A DNA stretch of 64,000 nucleotides, from NCBI GenBank assembly GCA_963820375.1, contig CAWFZX010000037.1:62001-126000 (forward strand). Direction: 5' to 3'. The translations under genes were made by a program, and so were the position numbers. This DNA comes from AWTP1-13 sp963820375. Its GTDB lineage: Bacteria > Pseudomonadota > Alphaproteobacteria > Rhizobiales > Hyphomicrobiaceae. Numbering within the stretch: position 1 is the first letter of the stretch; each line of letters starts with the position of its first letter. The notes under the pieces are model-generated. The model was not told the origin of the DNA, ran no database searches, and worked only from the letters and a program-made list of their open reading frames with translations. This document shows positions 49,517 through 58,986 of this stretch, piece by piece.

Positions 49517-51415
49517 GTGACGGGGTGTGGTCGCTCCTTGGCGTTGGCAACGCTGCTGACCTTCGCATTGGGCACGGCAGCTCAGGCGGAACCGCGCATT
49601 TCCTGGCGCGTCGAAAACGGCTTTCGCTTTTTCCTCGATCCGGTCGACACCGAGGTGCACCGGGCCACCTGGGAGCACCTTTCGGAGGCCGAGCGGCGCC
49701 ATCCCGTGCTGGCCGCGGAACGCCTGCTCGCCAGCCGGCATCCGGACGGCTGGAGCGCCACCATGTTCGGCAAGACATGCTGGAATGCCAAGCAAAACAA
49801 GTACAGCTGTCGCGATCGCGCCGACTACCTCGTTCCCAAGAGCCACATGATCCTGGCCAGTATGGATGGTCTTGACGATGCGCAAGTGGTCGACTGCACA
49901 TGGCTGACCTCACCACGGCGCGGCGGGCGCGGGGAAGCCGTGACGCTACCCTGTGATACGCCCGTGGAGCTCGAGGTGCCCTATCCCAGCGGCACCTGGA
50001 TTGTGGTCGAGATCGGCGGCCGACGCGTGGCCGAGACGATGGCTCGGGTGCAGGATTTATTCGTGGTCGGCATGGGTGACAGCTTCGCTTCCGGCGAGGG
50101 CAATCCCGATGTGCCGGTCCGGCTGTCGCCCGATCGTACCGCCGACTACGATGGCAACCTCATGGGCTACCCGGCGCGCGTTGGCGATTGGCGCGCCATT
50201 GGCGATCAGAAATTCATCGAGGAGAATGCCCGCTGGCAGGAGCAGGCTTGTCATCGATCGCTGTATTCGCATCAGTTGCGGGCGGCGCTGCAGCTCGCCG
50301 TCGAGGACCGGCAGCGCGCCGTCACCTTCGTGGGCGTGGCCTGCTCGGGGGCCGAAATCGTGTACGGCTTGTTCCTGCGCTATAAGGGCCACGAGTGGGT
50401 GCCGAACCCGCCGGCCCTGTCCCAGATCTCGGCCATTGCTGATGCCCAGTGCGCCGACAAGGAGGCCAAAGACTACGACCTGCCGGAGGCCTACCACATG
50501 CGCGGCAAGATGCCGGAGATGAAAGGCGGCCTCGTCCTCAAGAAATGCGATCAGGGTCGAGCTCGCAAGATCGATCTGCTGATGTTGTCGATCGGCGGCA
50601 ACGATATGGGCTTTGCCCGGCTGGTCGCCAACGCCGTGTTGGCGGACTCCTCCATGCTGCGCAGCCTGGGTGGCTGGTTCGGCCATGTGCACGGTTTCAA
50701 TGAGGCAACGCGGCTGTTGGAGGATCTCGACGACCGCATGAAGGCCATCAAGCGCGCCATCCATAGCATTTTGCACGTGCCCTGGCCCGAATCCGACCGC
50801 ATCATCCTGACCGGTTATCCGCCGATGGCGTTGCTCGAGGACGGCAAAACCACCTGCCCCGATGGGCAGGCCGGCATGAATGTCCTGCCCGATCTCGTGT
50901 TCAGTGCCGCCAAGGCCAGGGAAGGCGGCGTGGCGGCCGAGCGGCTGAATGACATCCTGCGCGGTAGCGCGGTCCAGCATGGCTGGACGTTCGTCGACAG
51001 CCACCGGGCGGCTTTCCGGGGCCGCGGCATTTGCGCAACCTATAGCGATGCGGCCTGGAGTATGGCCGACGAGCAGCGCTTGCCGCGCAAATTCGATGGC
51101 GTCTGGTTCCCCTACGATCCCGCCGAATGGCGTGCCTACGCCCCCCGTCGGCGCTGGTTTCGCACCCCCAACGACGCCTTCTTGACCGGCAACTTCCATG
51201 TGTCGCAGTCCTTGCTACAAAATGTGCTGAAGACGCAGGGGTTTTCTTGGGTGCAGCTGTTGCTGGCCAGCATTTATTCGGGCGCTTTCCATCCGACCGC
51301 CGAGGGACAGGCGGCGATCGCGGATGCCGTGGTTGAGCAGGCACGCGGCGTGCTCGCCAAATATGACAACCGGCGACGGTCGGCCTCCGGCCTCGACAGC
51401 GGCTTGATGCAATGA
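49517..51415 (+). CDS. secreted SGNH/GDSL-type hydrolase-like protein, 632 aa
   Basis: A large exported protein. GTG 49517 is used because GGGGAG lies about eight bases upstream and it gives a signal peptide (SLALATLLTFALGTAAQA). Block I of the SGNH family is VVGMGDSFASGEGNPD with nucleophile Ser189. The oxyanion block III is LSIGGNDMGFARL. Near the C-terminus SGAFHPTAEGQAAI matches block V around His, but the Asp usually three residues before that His is Gly here. The family is made of esterases and related enzymes; the long insertions (GDSL cores are usually 200-400 aa) are unexplained. It may act on lipids or polysaccharides. It lies 46 bases after the NDUFAF6-like gene in the same direction. 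Confidence 0.78.
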   Translation: MTGCGRSLALATLLTFALGTAAQAEPRISWRVENGFRFFLDPVDTEVHRATWEHLSEAERRHPVLAAERLLASRHPDGWSATMFGKTCWNAKQNKYSCRDRADYLVPKSHMILASMDGLDDAQVVDCTWLTSPRRGGRGEAVTLPCDTPVELEVPYPSGTWIVVEIGGRRVAETMARVQDLFVVGMGDSFASGEGNPDVPVRLSPDRTADYDGNLMGYPARVGDWRAIGDQKFIEENARWQEQACHRSLYSHQLRAALQLAVEDRQRAVTFVGVACSGAEIVYGLFLRYKGHEWVPNPPALSQISAIADAQCADKEAKDYDLPEAYHMRGKMPEMKGGLVLKKCDQGRARKIDLLMLSIGGNDMGFARLVANAVLADSSMLRSLGGWFGHVHGFNEATRLLEDLDDRMKAIKRAIHSILHVPWPESDRIILTGYPPMALLEDGKTTCPDGQAGMNVLPDLVFSAAKAREGGVAAERLNDILRGSAVQHGWTFVDSHRAAFRGRGICATYSDAAWSMADEQRLPRKFDGVWFPYDPAEWRAYAPRRRWFRTPNDAFLTGNFHVSQSLLQNVLKTQGFSWVQLLLASIYSGAFHPTAEGQAAIADAVVEQARGVLAKYDNRRRSASGLDSGLMQ

Positions 51416-51527
51416 CGCACCGCGCCTGGCGGGGGAGGGTCCGCCGATCGCGAGCTCAAGGGTTTCGCCGGTTCTCTGCTTAAGCGAATCCGTGCTAACG
51501 GGTTGCCAACAACCTGGACCTGCGGCG

Positions 51528-51884
51528 ATGTATGATTGCAAAAAGTGCCCCGGCTATTGCTGCTCTTATCCCTTGATCGCCCTCGACAAGCGTGATGTGG
51601 AGCGTCTTGCCAAGCACTTTGGGCTCAGCTTCGAGGCAGCGAGACAGAAATTTACCGTCGAGCGCTGGGGCCGCAAATACTCGATGCGACGCAAGGCCGA
51701 TGCGATTTTTGGCCGGATTTGTCGCTTCTTCGACACCGACAAACGCCGGTGCACGATCTATGAGGCGCGGCCTACCTTGTGTCGCACCTATCCCGGTGGC
51801 CGCTGCGGCTACTACGACTTTCTGTCCTTCGAGCGCCGCGCGCAGGAAGACCCCGAGTACGTCGCCACCACCGATCACAAGTGA
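51528..51884 (+). CDS. YkgJ-family cysteine cluster protein
   Basis: A 118-aa protein with the YkgJ-type cluster: CKKCPGYCCSYPLIAL at the N-terminus and the later ICRFFDTDKRRCTIYEARPT, TLCRTYPGGRCGYY cysteines. The eight or so cysteines in this order are thought to bind zinc or an iron-sulfur cluster. ATG 51528 is used; a GTG 12 codons upstream is possible. Function unknown. It is the last gene before the 930-base gap upstream of uvrA. Confidence 0.84.
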   Translation: MYDCKKCPGYCCSYPLIALDKRDVERLAKHFGLSFEAARQKFTVERWGRKYSMRRKADAIFGRICRFFDTDKRRCTIYEARPTLCRTYPGGRCGYYDFLSFERRAQEDPEYVATTDHK

Positions 51885-52261
51885 GCCGGTCGACAGCGCC
51901 GAGGCTGCAAAGCCTCCGGCTGCCGCTTGCGGCGGGAGCGTTGGCGCGGGGGACACGCCAGAGGAAGAAACCCGCGCAGGTGGCGTCCCGGCCCCTGCAA
52001 GGGGCGCTTGGGTGGCGGGCGAAGAGGATGGCGATCAAGCCTGGCAACGTCAGCCGCGCGCTCGACGTCGGTGCGGCAGCAGGCCCAGGGCGATTGCACA
52101 AGACCGCACAGAAATCAATGATAGCGAGCGTTGTCGTACCGTCGCAACATCAAGCGCCAGGGTCCCCGGCATGGTCCGTTGGCTGTGACCGTCGCGGCGC
52201 GGCCGCCGTTCCCTCGCCGGGCGGCAGGGACGAACAGACGAAACTGGGGAAAAAGACGCGC

Positions 52262-52300
52262 AAAAAGCCCCGTTGCGGCTTGGCGCAAACGGGGCGTTTC
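52262..52300. terminator. bidirectional intrinsic terminator-like stem-loop
   Basis: GCCCCGTTGCG (52267-52277) pairs with CGCAAACGGGGC (52284-52295), one bulged base, loop of six. On the minus strand the stem is followed by TTTTTG; on the plus strand by GTTTCATCTCTTT. It could end transcripts from the YkgJ gene or from an unannotated minus-strand RNA. Confidence 0.55.
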
Positions 52301-52680
52301 ATCTCTTTGGATTCTGCCCAGCGACGCCGGGCTTGGGTGCGAGGTATTAGCCTCGCTAAAAAACGATTAGATTGTCGGCGGCTCGATCAATTGTGATCCG
52401 TTTGCTCGAGCGTCAATTGCGCGAGCCGGTGCCCTCGCGCTGCGCGAGGGCGGTGTGACTGTCAGGTGGCGTCATGCTCCCTCCGCTTGCTGTTGATCCA
52501 GTTGGTAACCGTCCTCAAAACCCAGGGTACTGACGTGAGACTTCCGCGGAAATTTCGCCTCGAAATCGGCAGCGACGGTCACCAACTCATAATCTTGGGC
52601 GCCTGGTTGTGGATGTCAAGCGGTGCGCGGATCACAAGTTTAACGGCGCGGGCGCGCCGGCCGACGCCAAGGCCAACCCT

Positions 52681-52740
52681 TGGTCCAACCCTTGGCCCAA
52701 ACATTGGCCCAAACATTGGCCCAAACATTGGCCCTGACAT
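52681..52740. repeat. five-unit 12-bp tandem repeat upstream of uvrA
   Basis: Units TGGTCCAACCCT, TGGCCCAAACAT (three exact copies at 52693, 52705 and 52717) and TGGCCCTGACAT follow one another without gaps; the preceding 52671-52680 is a partial copy. The array ends 74 bases before the uvrA ATG. A repeat of this kind can change copy number by slippage. Confidence 0.85.
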
Positions 52741-52814
52741 GGCCTGTCAGGAGGCCTGTCGACGGCTCGTTGCCCCGCATTGCCGCCCCCGCCCGTTTGG
52801 GTTAGACCCGCCCC

Positions 52815-55800
52815 ATGAGCAAGACCGGCAAGCTCTCCACGCCACCAGACCGCAAAACCATCCATGTCCGCGGCGCGCGCGAGCACAACCTGAAGAATGT
52901 CGACCTCGAGATCCCCCGCGATGCCCTGATCGTATTTACCGGGCTGTCGGGCTCCGGCAAATCCTCGCTTGCCTTCGACACCATCTATGCGGAGGGGCAG
53001 CGTCGCTACGTCGAGAGCCTGTCGGCCTACGCCCGCCAGTTTCTGGAGATGATGCAAAAGCCCGATGTCGACCATATCGACGGGCTGTCGCCGGCCATCT
53101 CCATCGAGCAAAAGACCACCTCCAAGAATCCGCGCTCGACGGTGGGCACGGTCACGGAGATCTACGACTACCTCAGACTTTTGTTCGCCCGCGTCGGCGT
53201 GCCCTATTCTCCGGCCACCGGCTTGCCGATCGAAAGCCAGACCGTGCAGCAGATGGTCGATCGTGTGTTGGCCTTGCCGGAGGCAACGCGGCTCTATCTT
53301 CTGGCGCCGATCGTCCGTGGCCGGAAGGGAGAGTACCGCAAGGAACTGGCCGAGCTACAGAAGAAAGGCTTCCAGCGCGTCAAGATCAACGGCGAGTTCT
53401 ACGAGATCGCCGAGGCGCCCAAGCTTGATAAGAAATATAAGCACGACATCGACGTGGTGGTGGATCGTATCGTCGTGCGCAAGGACGTGGGGACGCGGCT
53501 GGCCGACAGTTTCGAGACCGCGCTCGAGCTGGCCGGCGGGATTGCGATTGCCGAGTTTGCCGATCAGCCGCTCGCCGCGGCCGGCAGGAGCGGGGCGCGG
53601 GCCAAATCGGCCAGCACTTCCCTTGCCAGCGATAGGCAGGCCGCGAACCGGGGCGGAAGTCACAGGGCTGATCAGTCCAGCCATGGGGAGGCTGGGGAGC
53701 GCGACGAGGGCATCCTGCGCAACAAGAACGAAACGCACGAGCGGGTGACGTTTTCGGCGCGCTTTGCCTGCCCCGTATCCGGCTTCAGCATCGAGGAAAT
53801 CGAGCCGCGACTGTTCTCGTTCAATGCACCGGCCGGCGCCTGCTCCAAATGCGACGGTCTGGGTACCGAGCTGCGCTTCGAGGCCGAACTGGTGGTTCCG
53901 GATCCGAGCCTGAGCCTGAAGCAGGGGGCGGTCTATCCCTGGGCCAAGACCGGTAGCACCTCTCCCTACTACGAGCAGACCCTGCAGGCGCTGGCCAAGC
54001 ACTTCAAGGTGGCGATGGCAACGCCGTGGGAGAAACTGCCCAAAAAGGCGCAAGACGGCATTCTGTTCGGCACCGGCGATGAGGAGGTCGAGTTCATTTA
54101 TGAGGACGGGGCGCGCAAATACCGAAATTGCAAGCCCTTCGAGGGTGTGATCAACAACATCGAGCGTCGCTTCCGCGAGACCGACAGCGACTGGGTGCGT
54201 GAAGAGCTGTCACGCTACCAGATGGCGCACCCTTGCGATGCCTGCGGCGGCTATCGCTTGAAACCGCAGGCCCTGGCGGTGAAGATCGACCGGGCGCATA
54301 TCGGACAGGTCACCGATATGTCGATCCGGGCCGCCAACAACTGGTTTGCGGAGCTGCCGAAGAAGCTTTCCAAGAAGCAGAACGAGATTGCCACCCGCAT
54401 CCTGAAGGAGATCCGCGAACGCTTGCAGTTTCTGGTCGATGTCGGCCTCGACTATCTGACCTTGTCGCGCTCCTCCGGCACCCTGTCCGGCGGCGAGAGC
54501 CAGCGCATCCGGCTCGCCTCCCAGATCGGCTCCGGCCTGACGGGCGTCCTGTATGTGCTCGACGAGCCATCGATCGGCCTGCACCAACGCGACAACGCGC
54601 GCTTGTTGGAAACCCTCAAGCACCTCCGCGACATCGGCAACACGGTGATCGTGGTCGAGCACGATGAGGATGCGATTCTTTCCGCCGACTACGTGGTCGA
54701 CATCGGGCCGGGCGCCGGCATCCATGGCGGCCACATCGTGGCGCAAGGCACGCCCGACGAGGTCATGGCCAGCCCGAACAGCATCACCGGACAATACTTG
54801 ACCGGCGTACGCCAGATTCCGAGCCCCAAGGCGCGGCGCCAGCGCAACGGCAAGTCGCTGAAGGTGATCGGCGCGCGTGCCAACAATCTCAAGGATGTGA
54901 CCGCGGAAATCCCCCTCGGCCTGCTCACCTGCATCACCGGCGTGTCGGGTGGCGGCAAGTCCACTTTGCTGATCGATACGCTCTACAAGGCCGTGGCGCG
55001 GCGGCTCAGCAACGCGCGCGAGTATCCAGGCGAGCATGACAAAATTGAAGGCTTGGAGCACCTCGATAAGGTGATCGACATCGACCAGTCGCCGATCGGT
55101 CGCACGCCACGCTCGAACCCGGCCACCTACACCGGCGCCTTCACGCCGATCCGCGAATGGTACGCCGGCTTGCCGGAGGCAAAGGCGCGCGGCTATCAGC
55201 CGGGACGCTTTTCGTTCAACGTCAAAGGTGGACGCTGTGAGGCTTGCCAGGGCGACGGCGTCATCAAAATCGAGATGCACTTTCTGCCCGACGTCTACGT
55301 CACCTGCGACGTCTGCAAGGGCAAGCGCTACAACCGCGAGACCCTGGAGGTGAAGTTCAAGGACAAATCGGTCGCCGACGTGCTCGACATGACGGTGGAG
55401 GAGGGCGCCGAGTTCTTCACAGCGGTGCCGTCGATCCGCGACAAGCTGGAGACACTGGCGCGCGTCGGGCTCGGCTACATCCATATCGGCCAGCAGGCGA
55501 CCACCCTGTCGGGGGGCGAGGCGCAGCGCATCAAGCTGGCAAAGGAGCTGTCGCGCCGTGCCACCGGCCGAACCTTGTATATTCTTGATGAGCCGACCAC
55601 GGGCTTGCATTTCCACGACGTGGCCAAGCTACTGGAGGTGTTGCACGAGCTGGCCGACGCCGGCAACACCGTGGTGGTGATTGAACACAATCTCGAAGTC
55701 ATCAAGACCGCCGACTGGATCATCGACATGGGCCCCGAGGGCGGCGACGGCGGCGGCTCAATCGTGGCGCAAGGCGCGCCCGAGGACGTGGCTAAGGTGA

Positions 55801-55883
55801 AGGAGAGCTATACCGGCCAGTATCTGAAGGAGCTGTTGGGCCGGCGCAGCAGCGTGCGCGGAAAGCGGGAGGCGGCGGAGTAA
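52815..55883 (+). CDS. uvrA: excinuclease ABC subunit A (UvrA) with an extra hydrophilic insertion
   Basis: A 1022-aa ATPase that scans DNA for damage in nucleotide excision repair. The first Walker A is GLSGSGKSSLAFDT, the second is GVSGGGKSTLLIDT, with signature SGGESQRIRLA and SGGEAQRIKLA and two zinc-finger Cys sets (CPVSGF...CSKCDGLG; CEACQGDG...CDVCKGKRY). The usual length is about 940-970. The surplus is mostly at residues 252-310 (nucleotides 53570-53745), a Ser/Arg/Gly/Ala-rich stretch before FSARFACPVSG, between the UvrB-binding region and the first zinc finger. No Shine-Dalgarno is visible before the ATG; the start MSKTGKLSTPP may be leaderless or use another ribosome site. The 12-bp repeat and no LexA box were noted upstream. 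Confidence 0.97.
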   Translation: MSKTGKLSTPPDRKTIHVRGAREHNLKNVDLEIPRDALIVFTGLSGSGKSSLAFDTIYAEGQRRYVESLSAYARQFLEMMQKPDVDHIDGLSPAISIEQKTTSKNPRSTVGTVTEIYDYLRLLFARVGVPYSPATGLPIESQTVQQMVDRVLALPEATRLYLLAPIVRGRKGEYRKELAELQKKGFQRVKINGEFYEIAEAPKLDKKYKHDIDVVVDRIVVRKDVGTRLADSFETALELAGGIAIAEFADQPLAAAGRSGARAKSASTSLASDRQAANRGGSHRADQSSHGEAGERDEGILRNKNETHERVTFSARFACPVSGFSIEEIEPRLFSFNAPAGACSKCDGLGTELRFEAELVVPDPSLSLKQGAVYPWAKTGSTSPYYEQTLQALAKHFKVAMATPWEKLPKKAQDGILFGTGDEEVEFIYEDGARKYRNCKPFEGVINNIERRFRETDSDWVREELSRYQMAHPCDACGGYRLKPQALAVKIDRAHIGQVTDMSIRAANNWFAELPKKLSKKQNEIATRILKEIRERLQFLVDVGLDYLTLSRSSGTLSGGESQRIRLASQIGSGLTGVLYVLDEPSIGLHQRDNARLLETLKHLRDIGNTVIVVEHDEDAILSADYVVDIGPGAGIHGGHIVAQGTPDEVMASPNSITGQYLTGVRQIPSPKARRQRNGKSLKVIGARANNLKDVTAEIPLGLLTCITGVSGGGKSTLLIDTLYKAVARRLSNAREYPGEHDKIEGLEHLDKVIDIDQSPIGRTPRSNPATYTGAFTPIREWYAGLPEAKARGYQPGRFSFNVKGGRCEACQGDGVIKIEMHFLPDVYVTCDVCKGKRYNRETLEVKFKDKSVADVLDMTVEEGAEFFTAVPSIRDKLETLARVGLGYIHIGQQATTLSGGEAQRIKLAKELSRRATGRTLYILDEPTTGLHFHDVAKLLEVLHELADAGNTVVVIEHNLEVIKTADWIIDMGPEGGDGGGSIVAQGAPEDVAKVKESYTGQYLKELLGRRSSVRGKREAAE

Positions 55884-56063
55884 ACGGGAGTTTTGTGATC
55901 TTGGATGGCCAAACACGCCGGCGCCCAGTCCAGTCCGACCGCGATCCCTCGCCAGGCCTGCGCACGGGGTGATGGCAGCGGCCGCCGTCTGCCGACGCAG
56001 CGAAGGCCGATCGCCCACCGCGCGGGGAGCCTCCCGCAATTTAGCCGGTGACGTGTAAGCGCC

Positions 56064-56528
56064 ATGCCGCAACATAGTGCCGGCATCTTGCTCTATCGAC
56101 GGTGTGGTCGTCAGCTCGAGGTTTTGCTGGTGCATCCGGGCGGCCCGTTCTGGGCCAACAAGGATGATGGCGCTTGGACCATCCCCAAAGGTGGCTACCA
56201 GCCGGGTGAGGAGGCGTTCGCCGCGGCGCGGCGCGAGTTCGAAGAAGAAACCGGCAAGCGACCGGAAGGCGAAGCCCTGGCGCTCGGCGCCTTCCGTCAG
56301 TCGAGTGCCAAGATCGTCGAAGTCTGGGCCATCGAAGGCGCGTTCGATACCCAGAGCCTCACCAGCAACACCTTTTCGATGGAGTGGCCGCCGCGCTCGG
56401 GTCGCCAGCGCGAGTTTCCGGAGATCGACCGGGCGGCTTGGTTCACGCCGGAGGTGGCCGCACGCAAGATCCTCAAGGGACAGCGCGCCATTCTGCAGGC
56501 GCTGTTGCAGCGCCTCGACGGCAACTAG
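56064..56528 (+). CDS. Nudix hydrolase
   Basis: A 154-aa Nudix-fold hydrolase for nucleoside diphosphate-linked substrates. The Nudix box is GGYQPGEEAFAAARREFEEE followed by TG (the consensus is G-x5-E-x7-R-E-U-x-E-E-x-G-U). A Trp-Thr-Ile-Pro-Lys stretch (WTIPKGGYQ) before it and SGRQREFPEID after it fit the group of small Nudix proteins resembling diadenosine polyphosphate hydrolases, but the substrate is uncertain. It is preceded by 180 non-coding bases after uvrA. Confidence 0.88.
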   Translation: MPQHSAGILLYRRCGRQLEVLLVHPGGPFWANKDDGAWTIPKGGYQPGEEAFAAARREFEEETGKRPEGEALALGAFRQSSAKIVEVWAIEGAFDTQSLTSNTFSMEWPPRSGRQREFPEIDRAAWFTPEVAARKILKGQRAILQALLQRLDGN

Positions 56529-56881
56529 CGGCCAACCCGGGCCCGACACCAAGCCCCCCCTTCGCCGCCCGCAGGCGCGGGCGACCGGGGCGCGCCCTGC
56601 TGCCTTTGCGAGGCTTGCCGGCTTGGCGGGCGGGGGCTGGCAGCGGGCGATTTTGCCGCATTTGCCACGGCGGCCAGCGCAAAGTCTGTCAGCCTCGTCC
56701 GGGCACGCTAAAAGTCGCCACAATGGGCACCCCCTATATGGGGTGCCGGGCTGCAAATTGGCCAATCCCTGTTGCAGGCTTGCCAGACCTGCGCGCGATC
56801 CGCGCAGGCGACCCGCGCGTATTGCTGGTCAGGGCTGGCACTTGCCGCTAGCTTGCGGCGAATCTTGGGGAAAAGGAAGCA
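56529..56881. other. intergenic region, no gene seen
   Basis: About 350 bases between the Nudix and transpeptidase genes. No supportable coding frame or repeat. GGGGAAAAGGAAGC before the ATG at 56882 is the ribosome-binding site of the next gene. Confidence 0.45.
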
Positions 56882-58888
56882 ATGGACAGAAAGACCCTGG
56901 TGGCGGCGGGCGCCAGCTTTGTGTCGGCGACCGTTGTGTTGGTCGCGAGCCTGGCCGCACCAGCCTGGTCGCAGGCGTTGACCGACCCCGCCGAAGTGGC
57001 GGCAACACCGGCCGCACGGGCCGCGGCCGGCGCGCCGGCAAGCGAGCTACAACCGAGCGCGGCCGTCGCGCCCACCCCGGCCCACTCAGCGGCGCCCACC
57101 CCGGTGGAGCCGCCGCCGACCGAGCAGGCGGCGCCGTCCGCGCCGGCCTCGTTACCGGCCGCGGCCGAACCTGCCAGCCCCGCGGCGACGGCCACGGCTG
57201 TTGCCGATCCGATCCTTGAAGAAGTGCGCCAACAGCTCGCCCAACCCACACGTGCGAACGCCGATCGCGCCGACCGCGCGGCGCTGGCCGCCTTTTATGC
57301 CGAGCGCAGCGAAGCGCTGCTGTGGGTGAAAACCGACGGCTTCACGACGCGGGCGCGCCATGCGATGGCAGAGATTCGCCGAGCCGAGGATTGGGGTCTC
57401 AGCGCCGCCGCCTACGAGTTGCCGCAGCTGGCATCCAACGAGTCCCGGCCGTCCGCGCTGGCGGCGGCCGAGATCAAGCTCAGCCTGGCGACGCTCGAGT
57501 ACGCCCGTCACGCGCGCGGCGGACGCCTCGACCCCGCCCAGGTCAGCCGCAGCTTCGACCAAAAGCCGAGCTTGCCCGACCCCAAGGAGGTGATGCGGGC
57601 GGTGGCGGGCACGGAAACGCCGGGCACCTATCTCGTTGGACTGCATCCCAAGCATCCGCAATTCGAACGCTTGCGCCAGGCGCTGCTCAAGGCGCCGGCC
57701 GGCGGCGCCCGCCCGGCGCCCACCGCCGAGCCGGTGCTCGAGCTTCCCAACGGTCCCACCCTGAAACCGGGGATGGAGCATCCGCATGTCGCCTTCTTGC
57801 GGCAACGTCTCGGTGTCCCGGCCAGGGCCGGTGCGCGCGACGTTTACGACGAGCAGCTGGCCGAGGTCGTCATGGCCTTCCAGCGGCAAAAGGGGATACG
57901 CCCGGACGGTGTTGTCAGTCCGCGCACGCGGGCAGCCCTCAACGGCGGCAGCGCGCGACCGGCTGAACCCTCACCCTCCGCCGACATGCAGCACATCATC
58001 GCCAATATGGAGCGCTGGCGCTGGCTGCCGGAGGATCTCGGCAAACTCTATGTGTGGGACAACGTGCCCGAGTTCATGACGCGCGTTGTCAAGAGCGGTC
58101 GGACGGTGCATCAGGCCAAGATCATTGTCGGCAAGCCCGAGACGCAGACCGTGATGTTCTCTGCCAACATGCGCTACGTCGTCTTCGGCCCGGAATGGGG
58201 GGTCCCTGACTCGATCAAGATCAAGGAGATCCTGCCTTACCTGCGGCCCGGCGGATACGGGCTGTTTGGCGGCTTTGGCGGCACCGATACGCGCGTCCTG
58301 GAACGGCACAATTTGCGGGTCAGCTTCAACGGCCGGCCGGTGGATGCGAGCCAGGTTGATTGGAGCCAAGTCGACATCCGCCGGTTTACCTTCATCCAGC
58401 CGGCGGGCGCCTCCAATGTGCTTGGCGCCGTCAAGTTCCGGTTTCCCAACAAGCACGACATCTACATGCACGACACGCCGCAGCGGGAGTTGTTCGAAAA
58501 GCCGGTGCGGATGTTCAGCCACGGCTGCATGCGGGTGCAAAATCCGGGCAGGCTTGCCGAAATTCTGCTGGCCGAGGACAAGGGCTGGTCGGCCGAGCAC
58601 GTACGCGACCTGATGGCCCGGGGCGGCAACAACGAGGTCACGCTGTCGACACAGATCCCGGTGCACGTGACCTACTTTACCGCCGTCGCCGGCGACGACG
58701 GACACGTGAAGTTTCATGCCGACATCTATGGCCACGACAGACGCCTCATCGCCGCGCTTGCCGGCCGGCCGATGCCGCTCGAGGCCGCGCCCAATCCCGG
58801 CGAGGCGCTGCGCGAAGCTTCGCAAAAGCGCAGCAAAGCCTACCGGCAAACCAGCAACGACTTCCTGCAGGGACTGTTCGGAAACTGA
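56882..58888 (+). CDS. periplasmic L,D-transpeptidase (YcbB-like)
   Basis: A 668-aa envelope enzyme that forms 3-3 cross-links in peptidoglycan. It has a hydrophobic N-terminal export segment (TLVAAGASFVSATVVLVASLAAPAWS), then an Ala/Pro-rich linker of about 80 residues, a peptidoglycan-binding-like region (VMAFQRQKGIRPDGVVSPRTRAAL) and the YkuD-type catalytic domain with PEWGVPDSIKIKEILP, the HDTPQRELF segment and the SHGCMRVQNP motif (Cys549 nucleophile). The linker is proline-rich and of low complexity, which is common in such proteins. Terminator-like inverted repeats follow. Confidence 0.93.
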   Translation: MDRKTLVAAGASFVSATVVLVASLAAPAWSQALTDPAEVAATPAARAAAGAPASELQPSAAVAPTPAHSAAPTPVEPPPTEQAAPSAPASLPAAAEPASPAATATAVADPILEEVRQQLAQPTRANADRADRAALAAFYAERSEALLWVKTDGFTTRARHAMAEIRRAEDWGLSAAAYELPQLASNESRPSALAAAEIKLSLATLEYARHARGGRLDPAQVSRSFDQKPSLPDPKEVMRAVAGTETPGTYLVGLHPKHPQFERLRQALLKAPAGGARPAPTAEPVLELPNGPTLKPGMEHPHVAFLRQRLGVPARAGARDVYDEQLAEVVMAFQRQKGIRPDGVVSPRTRAALNGGSARPAEPSPSADMQHIIANMERWRWLPEDLGKLYVWDNVPEFMTRVVKSGRTVHQAKIIVGKPETQTVMFSANMRYVVFGPEWGVPDSIKIKEILPYLRPGGYGLFGGFGGTDTRVLERHNLRVSFNGRPVDASQVDWSQVDIRRFTFIQPAGASNVLGAVKFRFPNKHDIYMHDTPQRELFEKPVRMFSHGCMRVQNPGRLAEILLAEDKGWSAEHVRDLMARGGNNEVTLSTQIPVHVTYFTAVAGDDGHVKFHADIYGHDRRLIAALAGRPMPLEAAPNPGEALREASQKRSKAYRQTSNDFLQGLFGN

Positions 58889-58914
58889 TCGGGCCAGCGA
58901 ACCGCGGGTAACGC

Positions 58915-58951
58915 AAAAAGGGCGCCTCGGCTCAGCCGCGGCGCCCCATGT
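58915..58951. terminator. stem-loop between ldt and degP genes, convergent terminator
   Basis: GGGCGCC at 58920-58926 pairs with GGCGCCC at 58940-58946, with an inner GGCT/AGCC pair. On the minus strand it is followed by TTTTTGCG, an intrinsic terminator for the protease gene that ends at 58987; the plus strand lacks a T-run. Confidence 0.65.
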
Positions 58952-58986
58952 TGGCAAAGTCTCAGGCAACAGGTGGCGGAGGAAGC

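Larger units (their letters stand above)
51885..52814. other. 930-base intergenic region upstream of uvrA
   Basis: No gene found. It contains a terminator-like stem-loop at 52267-52295, a second perfect hairpin at 52431-52451 (nine-base arms of GCCCTCGCG type around CTG) and a five-unit 12-bp tandem repeat at 52681-52740. Open frames across it are explained by composition and by the repeat. Confidence 0.6.

Noticed and set aside
52495..52540. A tRNA-like stretch (TTGGTAACCGTCCTCAAAACCC)
   Set aside because: No T-arm GGTTCGAATCC or acceptor pairing found nearby, so not called a tRNA.
52681..52740. The 12-bp tandem repeat considered as a CRISPR array
   Set aside because: Units are contiguous without spacers and much too short for CRISPR repeats.
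52466..53428. A 320-codon open frame overlapping the start of uvrA
   Set aside because: It overlaps uvrA in another frame, and its repeated TLGP/NIGP residues come only from the 12-bp DNA repeat; no family resemblance.
54210..55616. A 468-codon minus-strand frame inside uvrA
   Set aside because: Long antisense frames are common opposite high-GC genes; its residues follow uvrA codon bias and show no motif.
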